A DNA stretch of 64,000 nucleotides, taken from the NCBI RefSeq assembly GCF_014191775.1, contig NZ_JACHXA010000002.1, positions 496,001 to 560,000 on the forward strand, read 5' to 3'. This DNA is from Limibacillus halophilus (GTDB taxonomy: Bacteria > Pseudomonadota > Alphaproteobacteria > Kiloniellales > CECT-8803). Both the position numbers and the translations under genes were made by a program. The first letter of the stretch is position 1. Every line of letters starts with the position of its first letter. Shown in pieces: positions 24,467 to 34,147 of the stretch. The notes beneath the pieces were generated by a model. That model ran no database searches. It worked only from the letters and a program-made list of their open reading frames with translations, and was not told the DNA's origin.

Positions 24467-25884
24467 TGACCACCTCCCGCCTGGCTTGAGCCGACAGTTG
24501 AGGCTGCTTTCTCCAACTCCCTGACCGAGTCAATAAAAGCCTTGCCGCGGGCTTCGAAGTTCGCGAACTGGTCAAACGACGCGCAGGCAGGCGACAGCAG
24601 CACCACAGGAGCCGACCGCCGCTCCGCCGCCGCCAGGGCTTGCGCCTTGACGACGGCGGAGGCGAGGTCGCCGCAGGAATGCGTCGCCACCTTGCCTTCC
24701 AACTCCTTGGCGAAGGTTTCGGCGGATTCGCCGATTAGGAAGGCATGGGCAATCTTCGGGTAGTAGGCTTCGAGACCGGCAAGGCCGCCCTCTTTGGCCC
24801 GCCCCCCCAGGATCCAATAGATATCGTCGTAACAGGCCAGCGCCTTTGCGGCTGCGTCGGCGTTCGTCGCCTTGGAATCGTTGATGTAGCGGATGCCGTC
24901 GATCTCACTCACCAGTTGCTGACGATGCGCCAGGCCCGGGAAAGAGCGGATACAGGCAATCGCAACCGGTGCAGGCACGCCGTGCGCCTTGCAAGCCGCG
25001 TAGGCGGCGGCGGCATTCTGCCAGTTATGCCGGCCAGGCAGATTCGGTACCTCATCAAGATTGAGCACCGGGAAGCCCTCGCCATCCATGTCGTCGTAGA
25101 GCACACGGTCCAGCACATAGACCCCACCCGGAACGGCTTCGCCCGACGCAGAGATCGGGACAACCCGCTGATCGTCCGCCTTTACGAGCGCTTTGTGGAT
25201 TGCACGGCAATAATCGTCGTCGATCCCAATAACGGCGGTGCGCGGCTTGGTCTGACGACGGAAGATCTGCTTCTTTGCCGCGATGTAGCCCTCCAAACCG
25301 CCGTGGCGATCCAGATGATCGGGCGAAATGTTGAGCAGAACCGCAGTATCGAAGGTGATCGAGTAAATGCGCTCAAGCTGGTAGCTCGACAGTTCCAGGA
25401 CATAGGTTCCGTCCTGATAAAGAGCGTCCAGTTGCAAAGCAGGTGTGCCGAGATTGCCGCCCGTTTCAACCGCAGCACCACTCAGGCTCATTATATGGCC
25501 GATCAACGCCGTGGTGGTCGATTTACCATTGGTTCCGGTGACACCAAGGTAGCGCGCCTCGCGCTGTGCCCGCGCCAGCAACTCAATATCGCAGACGATC
25601 TCGATATTGGCCGCGCGCGCGGCTGCGGCAACCGGATGGGGTTCTGGATAACGATCGGGGATGCCCGGCGAGAGCACCAGCGTCGGCACCTCGTCCCAGT
25701 TCATCTTATAGAGGTCGACCAGCGGAATATCGGCGGCGCGAGCCGCGGCGCGGGTATCCTCGTTGTCATCCCAGGCCCGCACTTCGGCTCCGGAAGCGAT
25801 GAGCGAGCGGGCAGTCGCGATGCCGGACTTACCCAGACCCATCACCGCCACCGGGAACCCACTCATGTAGAAGAGGTCGATCAT
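24463..25884 (-). CDS. murD: UDP-N-acetylmuramoylalanine--D-glutamate ligase
   Basis: Mur ligase adding D-Glu. The 473-residue protein shows PVAVMGLGKSGIATA (UDP site), the ATP loop GVTGTNGKSTTTALI, NISPDHLDRHG and the C-terminal INDSKATNADAAAKAL, characteristic of MurD. Start ATG at 25884 has GAGG upstream; a second ATG six codons in would also be acceptable. Gap to mraY is seven bases. Confidence 0.97.
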   Translation of the reverse strand: MIDLFYMSGFPVAVMGLGKSGIATARSLIASGAEVRAWDDNEDTRAAARAADIPLVDLYKMNWDEVPTLVLSPGIPDRYPEPHPVAAAARAANIEIVCDIELLARAQREARYLGVTGTNGKSTTTALIGHIMSLSGAAVETGGNLGTPALQLDALYQDGTYVLELSSYQLERIYSITFDTAVLLNISPDHLDRHGGLEGYIAAKKQIFRRQTKPRTAVIGIDDDYCRAIHKALVKADDQRVVPISASGEAVPGGVYVLDRVLYDDMDGEGFPVLNLDEVPNLPGRHNWQNAAAAYAACKAHGVPAPVAIACIRSFPGLAHRQQLVSEIDGIRYINDSKATNADAAAKALACYDDIYWILGGRAKEGGLAGLEAYYPKIAHAFLIGESAETFAKELEGKVATHSCGDLASAVVKAQALAAAERRSAPVVLLSPACASFDQFANFEARGKAFIDSVRELEKAASTVGSSQAGGGQ

Positions 25885-25891
25885 CTGGCCC

Positions 25892-26980
25892 TCACCTAAT
25901 CTTCAAGGTTGAAAGGCCGATCAGGGCCAGGATGGATGCGATGATCCAGAAGCGGATAACGATGGTCGGCTCCGCCCACCCCTTCTTCTCGAAGTGATGA
26001 TGCAGTGGCGCCATACGGAATACGCGTTTACCGGTCATCTTGAAGGATGCGACCTGCACGATCACCGATACCGTTTCCAAAACGAAGAGCCCACCGACGA
26101 TGGCGAGGACCAGTTCGTGCCGCGTGATCACCGCTATGGTGCCCAGCGCCGCGCCGCAGGACAGCGAGCCGGTATCGCCCATGAAGACCATGGCCGGCGG
26201 TGCATTGAACCAGAGGAACCCGAGACTGGCGCCAACCAGCGCGGCGCAGAAAACCGCCAGTTCACCCGACCCCGGCACACCGTGCAGCCCCAGATAGTTC
26301 GCAAAGACCGCATTGCCGACGAGGTAGGCGATCAGGGCGAAGACGCCGGTGGCGATCATCACGGGAACGATAGCCAACCCGTCCAGCCCGTCCGTCAGGT
26401 TCACCGCATTGGCCGAACCCACCATGACAACGGCGGCGACCGCCAGGAACAGCCAACTCAGATTGAGCAGCGCATCCTTGAAGAACGGCAAGGCGAAACG
26501 GAACTGCAGATGCTCGGGACTGATGACCGTGATCCAGTAAGCAGCGGCGACGGCGATACCGATTTCCAGAACCAACCGGAGCTTTCCGGGCAAACCTTTG
26601 TGAGACCGGCTGGTCAGTTTCTTGTAATCGTCGACGAAGCCGATCGCACCGTAACCGCCTGTCACCAGCAGCACGATCCAAACGTACTGGTTCGAGAGGT
26701 CAGCCCACAACAAGGTGGAGATGGCGACCGCGAGCAAGATGAGAACACCGCCCATGGTCGGCGTCCCCTTTTTGGTCAGCAGGTGTGTCTCCGGCCCATC
26801 CTCACGAATTGGCTGGCCTTCCTTCTGCTTGGCCTTCAGCCAGTTGATTACCCAGGGCCCAAGCACGAAGGACAGGATCAGCGCAGTGATAACGGCGCCG
26901 CCGCCACGGAATGTCAGATAGCGGAAGAGGTTGAAGAAGATGAAGTCCTCAGCCAGCGGGGTCAGGAGATTGTAAAGCAT
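25892..26980 (-). CDS. mraY: Phospho-MurNAc-pentapeptide transferase
   Basis: Inner-membrane enzyme that makes lipid I from UDP-MurNAc-pentapeptide and undecaprenyl phosphate. The 362-residue protein has ten hydrophobic segments, the Mg-binding FVDDYKKL and [10 protein letters not shown] aspartates, and the cytosolic loop [15 protein letters not shown], all MraY hallmarks. Start and length agree with family members. The gap to murF is 11 bases. Confidence 0.98.
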   Translation of the reverse strand: MLYNLLTPLAEDFIFFNLFRYLTFRGGGAVITALILSFVLGPWVINWLKAKQKEGQPIREDGPETHLLTKKGTPTMGGVLILLAVAISTLLWADLSNQYVWIVLLVTGGYGAIGFVDDYKKLTSRSHKGLPGKLRLVLEIGIAVAAAYWITVISPEHLQFRFALPFFKDALLNLSWLFLAVAAVVMVGSANAVNLTDGLDGLAIVPVMIATGVFALIAYLVGNAVFANYLGLHGVPGSGELAVFCAALVGASLGFLWFNAPPAMVFMGDTGSLSCGAALGTIAVITRHELVLAIVGGLFVLETVSVIVQVASFKMTGKRVFRMAPLHHHFEKKGWAEPTIVIRFWIIASILALIGLSTLKIR

Positions 26981-26991
26981 GAGGTCTCCTC

Positions 26992-28437
26992 CTAACGTCC
27001 GTTGGCCGCGCGAAGCGGCTGGTTATCGGAGTGTTTCCGGTCGAGGGTCCTTAAACCCTCGACGATTACCGCCATGCGGCTGCCGAGAGAGCCCTTGACC
27101 ATCACTACGTCGCCGGGCTTGACCGCGGCCTGAACGATGGGGAGCAGGGCTACTGAATCACGCGCATGGGCGCCGCGACGGTCAGCGGGCAGCGCCTCGA
27201 ACAACGCCGTCATGTCCGCACCGCAGGCAAAGAGCAGATCGACATCTGCTTCCAAAAGCGGCTTGGCCAGGCCGGCATGCAGGCTGCGGCTTTCCGACCC
27301 CAACTCCAGCATGTCGCCTAGGATCGCGATCCGGCGGCTTCCCTCACGCGGCTTGGAGCGCCCCAGGACCGAGAGCGCCGCGCGCATGGATTCCGGATTG
27401 GCGTTGTAGCTGTCGTCGATCAACTCGAATGCGCCTTCGGGCATGGAGACCAACTCGCTGGAGCCGCGGCCCTTCAGAACCTTCAGGCGCGTGAATTGTG
27501 CGGCTGCCGTCGTCAGGTCCAGACCCAACGCCCGCACCACCGCCAAGACCGCAAGCGAGTTCATGACCCAATGTTCACCGGGTACCGCCAGGCTATAGTC
27601 AAAGGGCTTGCCGCCGATCAACGCGGAAACTGCGCTGCAACGGGCATAAAGCTCTGCGTTTACAAGACGAAGCTGGGCTTCGGCCGACTTGCCGAAGGTC
27701 TGAAACCGAGTTACGCCGCACGCTTCGGCGCGGGCCCGCAATAGACCGTAGTACTCGCTGGAGGCATTCAGAATAGCGGCGCCTCCGGGCTGCACCCCCT
27801 CAAAGATTTCGGCCTTGGCCTCGGCGATTGCGGCGCCTGTCTTGAAGAAAGCGAGATGAGCGCGGGCGATGGTCGTGATAACCGCCACTTCCGGCTGCAC
27901 CAGATCCACCAGATCGCGAATCTCACCCGGATGGTTCATGCCCAATTCGAACACACCGAATTCAGCGTCACGCGGCATGCGTGCGAGCGACAACGGGACG
28001 CCCCAGTGATTATTGAAGCTGGATACGCTGGCGCTCACCTTGCCGAAAGGCGAGAGTACCAAGCGCAGAGCTTCCTTCGTTCCAGTTTTCCCGGCGCTGC
28101 CGGTCACCGCCACGATTCGGGCCGATGAACGTTTGCGCGCAGCCCGACCCAGAGCCGTCAAGGCTTTGAGAGTGTCCTCGACCAGGATCAAAGGCGCGCC
28201 TTCCGGTACGTCTTCCGGCATCCGATGCACCAGCGCCGCCGTCGCCCCCTTAGCTAGAGCGGCGGCTACGAAATCATGCGCATCGTGATTGGGCCCCTGG
28301 AGTGCGACGAAGAGGTCTCCCGGTTGCAGGTTACGGCTGTCGATCGCAACACCGCCTGCGGTCCAATCCGCCCCTTTGGCCAATCCGCCGACAGCGTCCA
28401 GCACCTCGTCGCGTGTCCATAGCGGGGTCTGGGTCAT
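26992..28437 (-). CDS. murF: UDP-MurNAc-tripeptide--D-Ala-D-Ala ligase
   Basis: Last cytoplasmic Mur ligase. The 481-residue protein has the N-terminal uridine-binding [21 protein letters not shown] loop [12 protein letters not shown], the [13 protein letters not shown] and [10 protein letters not shown] motifs and [15 protein letters not shown], all of MurF type. Its ATG overlaps the murE stop by four bases. Confidence 0.97.
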   Translation of the reverse strand: MTQTPLWTRDEVLDAVGGLAKGADWTAGGVAIDSRNLQPGDLFVALQGPNHDAHDFVAAALAKGATAALVHRMPEDVPEGAPLILVEDTLKALTALGRAARKRSSARIVAVTGSAGKTGTKEALRLVLSPFGKVSASVSSFNNHWGVPLSLARMPRDAEFGVFELGMNHPGEIRDLVDLVQPEVAVITTIARAHLAFFKTGAAIAEAKAEIFEGVQPGGAAILNASSEYYGLLRARAEACGVTRFQTFGKSAEAQLRLVNAELYARCSAVSALIGGKPFDYSLAVPGEHWVMNSLAVLAVVRALGLDLTTAAAQFTRLKVLKGRGSSELVSMPEGAFELIDDSYNANPESMRAALSVLGRSKPREGSRRIAILGDMLELGSESRSLHAGLAKPLLEADVDLLFACGADMTALFEALPADRRGAHARDSVALLPIVQAAVKPGDVVMVKGSLGSRMAVIVEGLRTLDRKHSDNQPLRAANGR

Positions 28438-29921
28438 ACCTGCCCTCCCCGCGCAAGACGTCGCGCTATTTCGCTATCGTCGAACGGCAACACCTTGTCG
28501 CCGACGATCTGCCCGGTTTCATGTCCCTTGCCTGCGATCAGAACCAGATCGCCCGGATCGGCTTCAGCCAAGGCCGCCGCGATGGCGCCGCCGCGGTCGC
28601 TGACTTCCCGCGCTCCCGGCGCTGCAGCCAGAATCTCGGCGCGGATGGCAACGGGGTCCTCACTGCGTGGATTGTCGTCGGTCACCAGCACGACATCGGC
28701 CAAACGCGTCGCAATCTCTCCCATCAGGGGACGCTTGCCACGGTCGCGGTCACCACCTGCGCCGAATACCACGATCAGACGACCTTCCGCATGGGGGCGC
28801 AAGGCCGTGAGCGCGGCTTCCAGCGCGCCGGGTTTGTGGGCATAGTCGACGAAGACCTGCGCGCCACTAACGGTCTGGGCGACCCGCTGCAGCCGTCCGG
28901 GAACGCCAACTAGTTTCGGCAAGGCCTCAAGGGCGACCGAAGGTTCCAGCCCTGTAGCCAATGCCAAGCCGAGGGCGGCAAGGACATTGTGCCCCTGGAA
29001 AGTCCCTATCAGATCAAGCTTGCCCTGCCAGTCCTGGCCCTTCACCCGCAGCGAAAGCGCGATTCCGTCGGGCAAAGCGCGGGCTTCGACGATGCGCAGG
29101 TCATCCCCGGCCAAGCCATAAGACAGAACCTCTATGCCCCGCCTTTCACAAAGCGCCGCAAGCCTGTCGAACTCCGGCGCATCAGCATTCAGAACGGCTG
29201 TTGCGCCCGTCGGCAACAGATCCCCAAACAGGCGTGCCTTGGCGTTGAGGTAGCTTTCCATGTCCGGGTGGTAATCCAGGTGATCCTGGGAAAGGTTGGT
29301 GAAAGCAGCCGCGCTGAACGTGAGCCCATCCAGCCGATACTGGTCAAGACCATGACTGGAGGCCTCCAAGGCCAAATGCTCGTATCCGGCTTCTGCGACC
29401 TCCTTCAGGCAGGCATGAAGAGCGACCGGATCGGGCGTCGTCAGGTATGGCGGAGCCTTGCTGGCGGCCGTGGCCGGGATCAACCCGAGCGTGCCAAGGC
29501 TGGCCGCCTTGCGGTCCGCCAAAGTCCAGATTTGGCGCAGGAAATCGGCAACCGATGTCTTGCCGCTGGTACCGGTTACCGCGGCAATGGTGCGCGGCTG
29601 GCGGCCATGGAAACGAGCGGCCATCTGCGCCAACGTGCGACGCGGCTCGTCGGACGTCACCAGCGAAACAGGCCTTCCGTAATCTTTCAGACTGGTGCCC
29701 ACCGGGGCCAGCACCACATCGGCGCCTCGGCCCACGGCCTGATCGATGAAGTCACGTCCGTCCACACGGGCTCCCGGTAGAGCCGCAAAGAGATCGCCCG
29801 GACGGACTTCCCGGCTATCTGCCGTCAATCCTCCGATCATCATCTCTTTCTGCTCCATCGCGGTTTGCACCTTAACTTCTTCCAGCCCAGTCAATAATTC
29901 AGTGAGTTGTCTGCCCGGCAT
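28434..29921 (-). CDS. murE: UDP-MurNAc-dipeptide--meso-diaminopimelate ligase
   Basis: Adds the third stem residue. The 495-residue protein contains TADSREVRPGDLFAALPG, ATP loop AVTGTSGKTSVADF, LSQDHLDYHPDME and, near the C-terminus, DDNPRSEDP. The DNPR sequence is the known determinant for meso-diaminopimelate rather than lysine, as expected for a Gram-negative. ATG at 29921 (MPGRQLTELL) overlaps ftsI by 23 bases; the open frame further upstream lies inside ftsI and is not MurE-like. Confidence 0.97.
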   Translation of the reverse strand: MPGRQLTELLTGLEEVKVQTAMEQKEMMIGGLTADSREVRPGDLFAALPGARVDGRDFIDQAVGRGADVVLAPVGTSLKDYGRPVSLVTSDEPRRTLAQMAARFHGRQPRTIAAVTGTSGKTSVADFLRQIWTLADRKAASLGTLGLIPATAASKAPPYLTTPDPVALHACLKEVAEAGYEHLALEASSHGLDQYRLDGLTFSAAAFTNLSQDHLDYHPDMESYLNAKARLFGDLLPTGATAVLNADAPEFDRLAALCERRGIEVLSYGLAGDDLRIVEARALPDGIALSLRVKGQDWQGKLDLIGTFQGHNVLAALGLALATGLEPSVALEALPKLVGVPGRLQRVAQTVSGAQVFVDYAHKPGALEAALTALRPHAEGRLIVVFGAGGDRDRGKRPLMGEIATRLADVVLVTDDNPRSEDPVAIRAEILAAAPGAREVSDRGGAIAAALAEADPGDLVLIAGKGHETGQIVGDKVLPFDDSEIARRLARGGQV

Positions 29922-31668
29922 CCGCCTTCGCCTCCAGGAGCGGTCCGAGTTCCCTCGGCGCCGGCAGTTCCAGATCACGACGCGCGACCCCCAGCAGCGG
30001 CGCGATCCGCTCGACGACGTTGCCGACGACGGGTGCTGCGACCCAGCCGCCTGTGGCGTAGCCATAGGTCCGCTTGAGGCCCTTGGGCTCATCGACCATG
30101 GCGAAAACGACATAGCGCGGGTTGTCCATCGGGAAGGCGCCGACGAAGGAGGCTATGCGTGCGTTGTCCGAATAGCGCCCTCCGCGCAGCTTGTCGGATG
30201 TGCCTGTCTTGCCGCCGACCCTGTAGCCCTTCGCATTGGCAAACTTGCCGGTTCCCTCAACGACTACCTGGCGCATTAGCCAGCGGACTTTCTCAGAGGT
30301 CTCGGCCTTCAGAACCCGCTCGCCACCGACCGGCTTGTTGGGCGGACGGCGTAGCAAGGTCATCGGCTTTTGGATTCCGCCGTTGACCACCGTCGCCATG
30401 GCACCGGCGAGCTGCAGCGGCGATACGGAAAGACCATGCCCGTACGACACGGTCATCATGTTGATTTCGCGCCACGGCAGCGGCACCAGGGGTGACCCGA
30501 CCTCGGGCAACTCAATGGAAATCGGCTCCAGCAGACCAAGCGCTCCCAGATACTGTTGCTGCATCTCGGAGCCGATCTGCTCGACCATGTGCACCGTGCC
30601 GATGTTGCTGGAATAAATCAGGATTTCCGGCACGCTCAGCGCCCGCCCCTTGGGCTTGTAATCGTTGATGGTGAAGCGCGCGATGCGGATAGGCTTGGAA
30701 ACATCGAAGCTGTCAGTGATGGAGACGCGACCGCTGTCCAACGCCATGGCGGCGGTGAAGACCTTGAAGACCGACCCCATCTCGTAGGTGCCCAGCGTCG
30801 CCCGGTTGAAACGCGCATCGTTGCTGGCGGTTCCGACCTCGCTGGGCTCGAAGGTCGGCAGGGAGGCCATGGCCACCACTTCACCAGTTTCGACATCCAG
30901 CACCACGCCGGCAGCGCCAATGGCGCTGAACTCATTCATGGCAATGCCCAGCTCTTCGGCCAGCACATGCTGGACCCGGAGATCGACGGAAAGCGGCAGG
31001 GGTTCAGTACGGCCGCGCAATACCTCGTCGAAGGCCTGTTCCATGCCCGCTAAACCTCGATTGTCGATGTCGGTAAAGCCGACGATCTGCGCGGTCAGGG
31101 CCCCTTGCGGATAAACCCGCTTGTTCTCTTTCTGGAAGTACAAGCCGGGCACGCCCAGCGCATTGACTTCAAACTGTTCACGCGGAGACAGGTCACGTTT
31201 CAGATAAACAAAGGCACGGTCGCTGGACAGCAAACGCTCTAACCGCGGCTCGCTGACATCCACCAGCACGGCGGAGAGTTGCGCCGCCACGCGCTTGGGA
31301 TTGTCGATCTGCCGGGCGTTTGCATAAAGCGATGCGGCAGGCAATGTAGTCGCAAGAACGATGCCGTTCCGATCGACGATGTCGGCGCGCCCGGTTTCCA
31401 GGCGTTCCGCATCACTGGTTGAAGCCACATGCGGCTCTTGACCTGGCTTGAAGACCGCCAGTTCGACCAAACGGACGGAGACGATAACAAAGGCGAAAGC
31501 GAAAATGGAGGCGGCCACGATTAAACGCGTGCGGCCCACGTCGATGCTTTGCTTGCGCCGACTACCGAGCACCACATTTGGCTGCCGCCCGGTCTGCATG
31601 TCGAGACCGAGCGGCGGGCAGGGAGAAACTGTGATGCTGGCGCTCCGTCGGAACAAGCGAGGGATCAT
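29899..31668 (-). CDS. ftsI: Septal transpeptidase FtsI (PBP3)
   Basis: Class B penicillin-binding protein cross-linking septal peptidoglycan. The 589-residue protein has a basic cytoplasmic tail, one transmembrane segment around residues 48-68, a PBP dimer domain, and a transpeptidase domain with SVFK (active serine in EMGSVFKVF), SSN (YSSNIGTVHM) and KTGTS. Overlaps ftsL by four bases if the ATG at 31668 is used; an internal ATG at codon 24 would shorten the cytoplasmic tail. Confidence 0.97.
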   Translation of the reverse strand: MIPRLFRRSASITVSPCPPLGLDMQTGRQPNVVLGSRRKQSIDVGRTRLIVAASIFAFAFVIVSVRLVELAVFKPGQEPHVASTSDAERLETGRADIVDRNGIVLATTLPAASLYANARQIDNPKRVAAQLSAVLVDVSEPRLERLLSSDRAFVYLKRDLSPREQFEVNALGVPGLYFQKENKRVYPQGALTAQIVGFTDIDNRGLAGMEQAFDEVLRGRTEPLPLSVDLRVQHVLAEELGIAMNEFSAIGAAGVVLDVETGEVVAMASLPTFEPSEVGTASNDARFNRATLGTYEMGSVFKVFTAAMALDSGRVSITDSFDVSKPIRIARFTINDYKPKGRALSVPEILIYSSNIGTVHMVEQIGSEMQQQYLGALGLLEPISIELPEVGSPLVPLPWREINMMTVSYGHGLSVSPLQLAGAMATVVNGGIQKPMTLLRRPPNKPVGGERVLKAETSEKVRWLMRQVVVEGTGKFANAKGYRVGGKTGTSDKLRGGRYSDNARIASFVGAFPMDNPRYVVFAMVDEPKGLKRTYGYATGGWVAAPVVGNVVERIAPLLGVARRDLELPAPRELGPLLEAKADAGQTTH

Positions 31669-32204
31669 TGCGTCCCTCCGAAGCTGGCGAGGGTCGCCCC
31701 TATGGTTGGTACGTGCGTCGCCGCATAAGTCGTCGCTTGATCTTTATGAACATGGAGGTCGGCCTGCGCTGGAGAGGAGAACGCAGGTCCGACCCCGCTT
31801 GGCGCAATCCCATCAGGAGAAGCTTGAGAGGGCGCAGCTACGAAGATAGGTCCAGACAAAGTAGGTTTCGGTTGCGGGAGAAGCGGTCCGGCATCGGCGG
31901 CGCGAAGCACAACGCCTTCCAGCCGAAGCGGCAATTCATCCAATTGAGCGGTGGCGAAGGTCACCGGCTGGCCATCGGACCCGACTTCAAGGTAACGCTG
32001 AGCCAGTTCGGAGATACGGGCCGGACGGTTCAGGTAGCTCCACTCCGCGCGCAACACCTGGATCGTTTCCTGCTCGTGCAGGATTCGAGCGTTCGCGGCG
32101 GCAAGCTCACCTTCAAGCTCCTGTACCTTGTATTTGACCTGGAACACGACGATCGCCATGACGATCCCCACGACGCTCCAGAGGAATGCGGACCAGCGGA
32201 TCAT
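31665..32204 (-). CDS. ftsL: Divisome protein FtsL
   Basis: Bitopic protein that activates FtsW/FtsI with FtsB and FtsQ. The 179-residue product has a transmembrane helix at about residues 5-22 and a coiled coil about 25-60 ([19 protein letters not shown]), then the conserved [21 protein letters not shown]. After that it carries a Pro/Ala/Ser-rich tail of about 95 residues, longer than most FtsL proteins. Identity is supported by position between rsmH and ftsI with four-base overlaps on both sides. Confidence 0.92.
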   Translation of the reverse strand: MIRWSAFLWSVVGIVMAIVVFQVKYKVQELEGELAAANARILHEQETIQVLRAEWSYLNRPARISELAQRYLEVGSDGQPVTFATAQLDELPLRLEGVVLRAADAGPLLPQPKPTLSGPIFVAAPSQASPDGIAPSGVGPAFSSPAQADLHVHKDQATTYAATHVPTIGATLASFGGTQ

Positions 32205-33166
32205 GCGCGGCCTCCCTCAATGAACGAGCCTTCCCGCTTGCGCGCGGCGCGCAAGCGGGCGGAGCGGGCTCGAGGATTGATCCGGATTTCTTCGTCGCTT
32301 GGCTTGAGCGCACCCTTGAACAGCAACTCCAGGGTCGCGGCCTCACGTGATTGGACTTGTGGAAGATGACGCGAGCCCCCTTCGCCGCCACTGCGGGCGC
32401 GCAGGAAACTTTTGACAATGCGGTCTTCCAGCGAATGGAAAGAAACCACCACCAGGCGGCCGTTCGGCGCCAGTAAGGATTCGGCTGCGGCAAGACCCCG
32501 CTCCAACTCACCGAGCTCGTCATTCACATAAATGCGCAGCGCCTGGAAGGTGCGGGTCGCCGGGTCGATGGCCTGCGCGCCGCCGCCGCGAATTGCGCCA
32601 CGCACCACTTCGGCAAGCTGCAGCGTGCGGGTGATCGGCGCTTCCTGGCGAGCCGCCACGATGGCGCGGGCGATGCGGCGCGACTGCCGCTCCTCTCCGT
32701 AACGGTAGATGATATCGGCCAGCGCGGCCTCTTCCTGATCGTTCACCACGTCGGCCGCCGTCGCCCCCTCGCCGCCCATGCGCATGTCCAGTGGGCCGTC
32801 ATGGCGGAAGGAGAAGCCGCGCTCGGCTTCGTCGATCTGCATGGAGGAGACGCCGATGTCCAGCGCCACGCCCTCGACCGCCTCGACGCCGTCGGCGTGC
32901 AGCAGACGGTCCATTTCGCCAAAGCAACCGGCCAAGAGGGTCAAACGTCCGTCGAAAGCCTTTACCAAGGCAGCCCCCGCCGCCAGGGCGGTCGGATCGC
33001 GGTCGATGGCCCAGACGCGGCAATTTGCCGCCTCCAGGATACCCCGGGTATAGCCGCCGGCGCCGAAAGTGCCGTCGAGATAACGTCCGCCGTCATGCGG
33101 AACCAACGTCTCAAGGACTTCTCGAAGCATGACCGGAGCGTGGCGGTCTTGGGTCAGGTTCGTCAT
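32201..33166 (-). CDS. rsmH: 16S rRNA (cytosine-1402-N4) methyltransferase
   Basis: SAM-dependent enzyme methylating C1402 of 16S rRNA. The 321-residue protein shows the start [13 protein letters not shown], the SAM loop [39 protein letters not shown] and the C-terminal [13 protein letters not shown]. The ATG at 33166 shares one base with the mraZ stop; a GTG immediately before it would give a four-base overlap, so either could be used. Confidence 0.97.
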   Translation of the reverse strand: MTNLTQDRHAPVMLREVLETLVPHDGGRYLDGTFGAGGYTRGILEAANCRVWAIDRDPTALAAGAALVKAFDGRLTLLAGCFGEMDRLLHADGVEAVEGVALDIGVSSMQIDEAERGFSFRHDGPLDMRMGGEGATAADVVNDQEEAALADIIYRYGEERQSRRIARAIVAARQEAPITRTLQLAEVVRGAIRGGGAQAIDPATRTFQALRIYVNDELGELERGLAAAESLLAPNGRLVVVSFHSLEDRIVKSFLRARSGGEGGSRHLPQVQSREAATLELLFKGALKPSDEEIRINPRARSARLRAARKREGSFIEGGRA

Positions 33167-33633
33167 CACGCCCCCCCGTCCCGACGCGGCCGGATCGGCA
33201 AGGTCAGGCCCTTGGTGCGGGCGCGCTGACGAGCCTCTGCCTTGTGTGCTGCCAGGGCATCGGGCTGCCAGATCTGGAACAGCGGACCCTTGCCCACGAA
33301 ACAGCCCCGATCGGTGATGCCCGCATGGGCCATCAACTCGGCGGGCAACACGATGCGCCCTTCCTTGTCCATGCCCAACGGCTGTGAATCTGAAAAGAGC
33401 GAGGTCGCCAGATCGTCCTGATCATCCGAGAAGAGGTCGATCTCGCTGATGCTCTCACCCAGTTGTTCGATGAAGTCCATCGCGCAGCCCTCGATGGCCG
33501 CAGCGCGGTAGGACGGAAACAGAATGACCGTTTGATTGTGGGGCTCGGGAAGCTGGGCACGGAACAGCGCGGGCACGGAAATCCGACCCTTGCTATCTAA
33601 CCGGTTCTCGTAGGTGCCTAGAAAGGTGGCCAC
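33166..33633 (-). CDS. mraZ: Transcriptional regulator MraZ
   Basis: AbrB-like ring-forming DNA-binding protein that regulates its own dcw operon. The 155-residue protein has two MraZ half-repeats, [19 protein letters not shown] near the N-terminus and [16 protein letters not shown] at about residues 87-103, each with the D-x-x-G-R core. Start is GTG at 33633 with GGGAG seven bases upstream; no ATG fits. It is the first gene of the cluster and has candidate MraZ boxes about 150 bases upstream. Confidence 0.96.
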   Translation of the reverse strand: MATFLGTYENRLDSKGRISVPALFRAQLPEPHNQTVILFPSYRAAAIEGCAMDFIEQLGESISEIDLFSDDQDDLATSLFSDSQPLGMDKEGRIVLPAELMAHAGITDRGCFVGKGPLFQIWQPDALAAHKAEARQRARTKGLTLPIRPRRDGGA

Positions 33634-33780
33634 CTGTTGCTCCCGTTCGTTGCCCAGTTCAACGCCTTAGCCAGGGACTACCTGGCGATTTATTCGGGTG
33701 TTATTCCCCTGGCGCTTTTCCCCCGGCGCCCTGTTGTCCCACGAGCGGTATGGACAAACGCACTGCCGCACACTCGCTTA

Positions 33781-33815
33781 TGGGAATAAATGGGATATCA
33801 TGGGAATTCATGGGC
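33781..33815. promoter_or_regulatory. Four MraZ boxes (TGGGN repeats)
   Basis: On the plus strand TGGGA, TGGGA, TGGGA and TGGGC start at 33781, 33791, 33801 and 33811, that is, with exact five-base spacers. This matches the known MraZ target of TGGGN direct repeats with five-base spacers. They lie 148 bases before the mraZ start. The TGGG reading is on the strand opposite to the dcw genes. Binding by MraZ is inferred from the pattern. Confidence 0.85.
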
Positions 33816-33820
33816 GTCAA
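33792..33820 (-). promoter_or_regulatory. Candidate mraZ promoter interleaved with MraZ boxes
   Basis: On the minus strand TTGACG (complement of 33815-33820) is followed after exactly 17 bases by TATCCC (33792-33797). The -35 element is good, the -10 is poor. If real, three of the four MraZ boxes fall within or next to the core promoter, which would explain repression by MraZ. Tentative. Confidence 0.35.
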
Positions 33821-34147
33821 TGAAAAGCGCAGTAAAAAGCGTAGTCTCACAAGGCTTTACTCGACCCTCGCAATGCATCGAATAAGCCTAAAATCGTCAT
33901 TAATTGCTGCAGCAAGCAATCAAGCAGCGGAATGTGGCGAGTTTTTGTTCCGGTTGTGTTCCCGCAACGACAAAACCACGGGAAAACAAGGCGCTGTCAC
34001 GCAGCGTGAATCTAAGTTCTTCTTTTGTTCTATTTGAAAGAGGGCTGGAAGAGTAGAGTTGGGTGGACCGGTTAAATCTGTTTTTAAGGTTTAAACACGC
34101 TGATTAATCGATAGATATTCTCTCCACACATTGCTACCAATAGAGGC

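Larger units (their letters stand above)
33634..34147. other. 514-base intergenic region between mraZ and the STAS-HATPase gene
   Basis: Divergent spacer, noticeably more AT-rich from 33770 onward than the dcw genes. It holds the MraZ boxes and candidate mraZ promoter. The rest (33840-34147) must hold the promoter for the plus-strand STAS-HATPase gene, whose ATG is preceded by AGAGG; I could not assign its -35/-10. No convincing coding frame or structured RNA was seen. Confidence 0.6.

Noticed and set aside
24745-25899. Long open frame on the plus strand opposite murD (384 codons)
   Set aside because: Antisense to a gene with clear family motifs; the encoded protein is Arg/His-rich without recognisable domains, as expected from high-GC antisense frames.
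25994-26995. Plus-strand 333-codon open frame opposite mraY
   Set aside because: Antisense shadow; mraY is unmistakable on the other strand.
33781-33815. Short direct repeats considered as a CRISPR-like or origin iteron array
   Set aside because: Unit is only ten bases, directly upstream of mraZ, and matches MraZ boxes.
33750-34037. 95-codon plus-strand frame in the mraZ upstream region
   Set aside because: It runs through the MraZ boxes and has no domain or ribosome-binding site of note.
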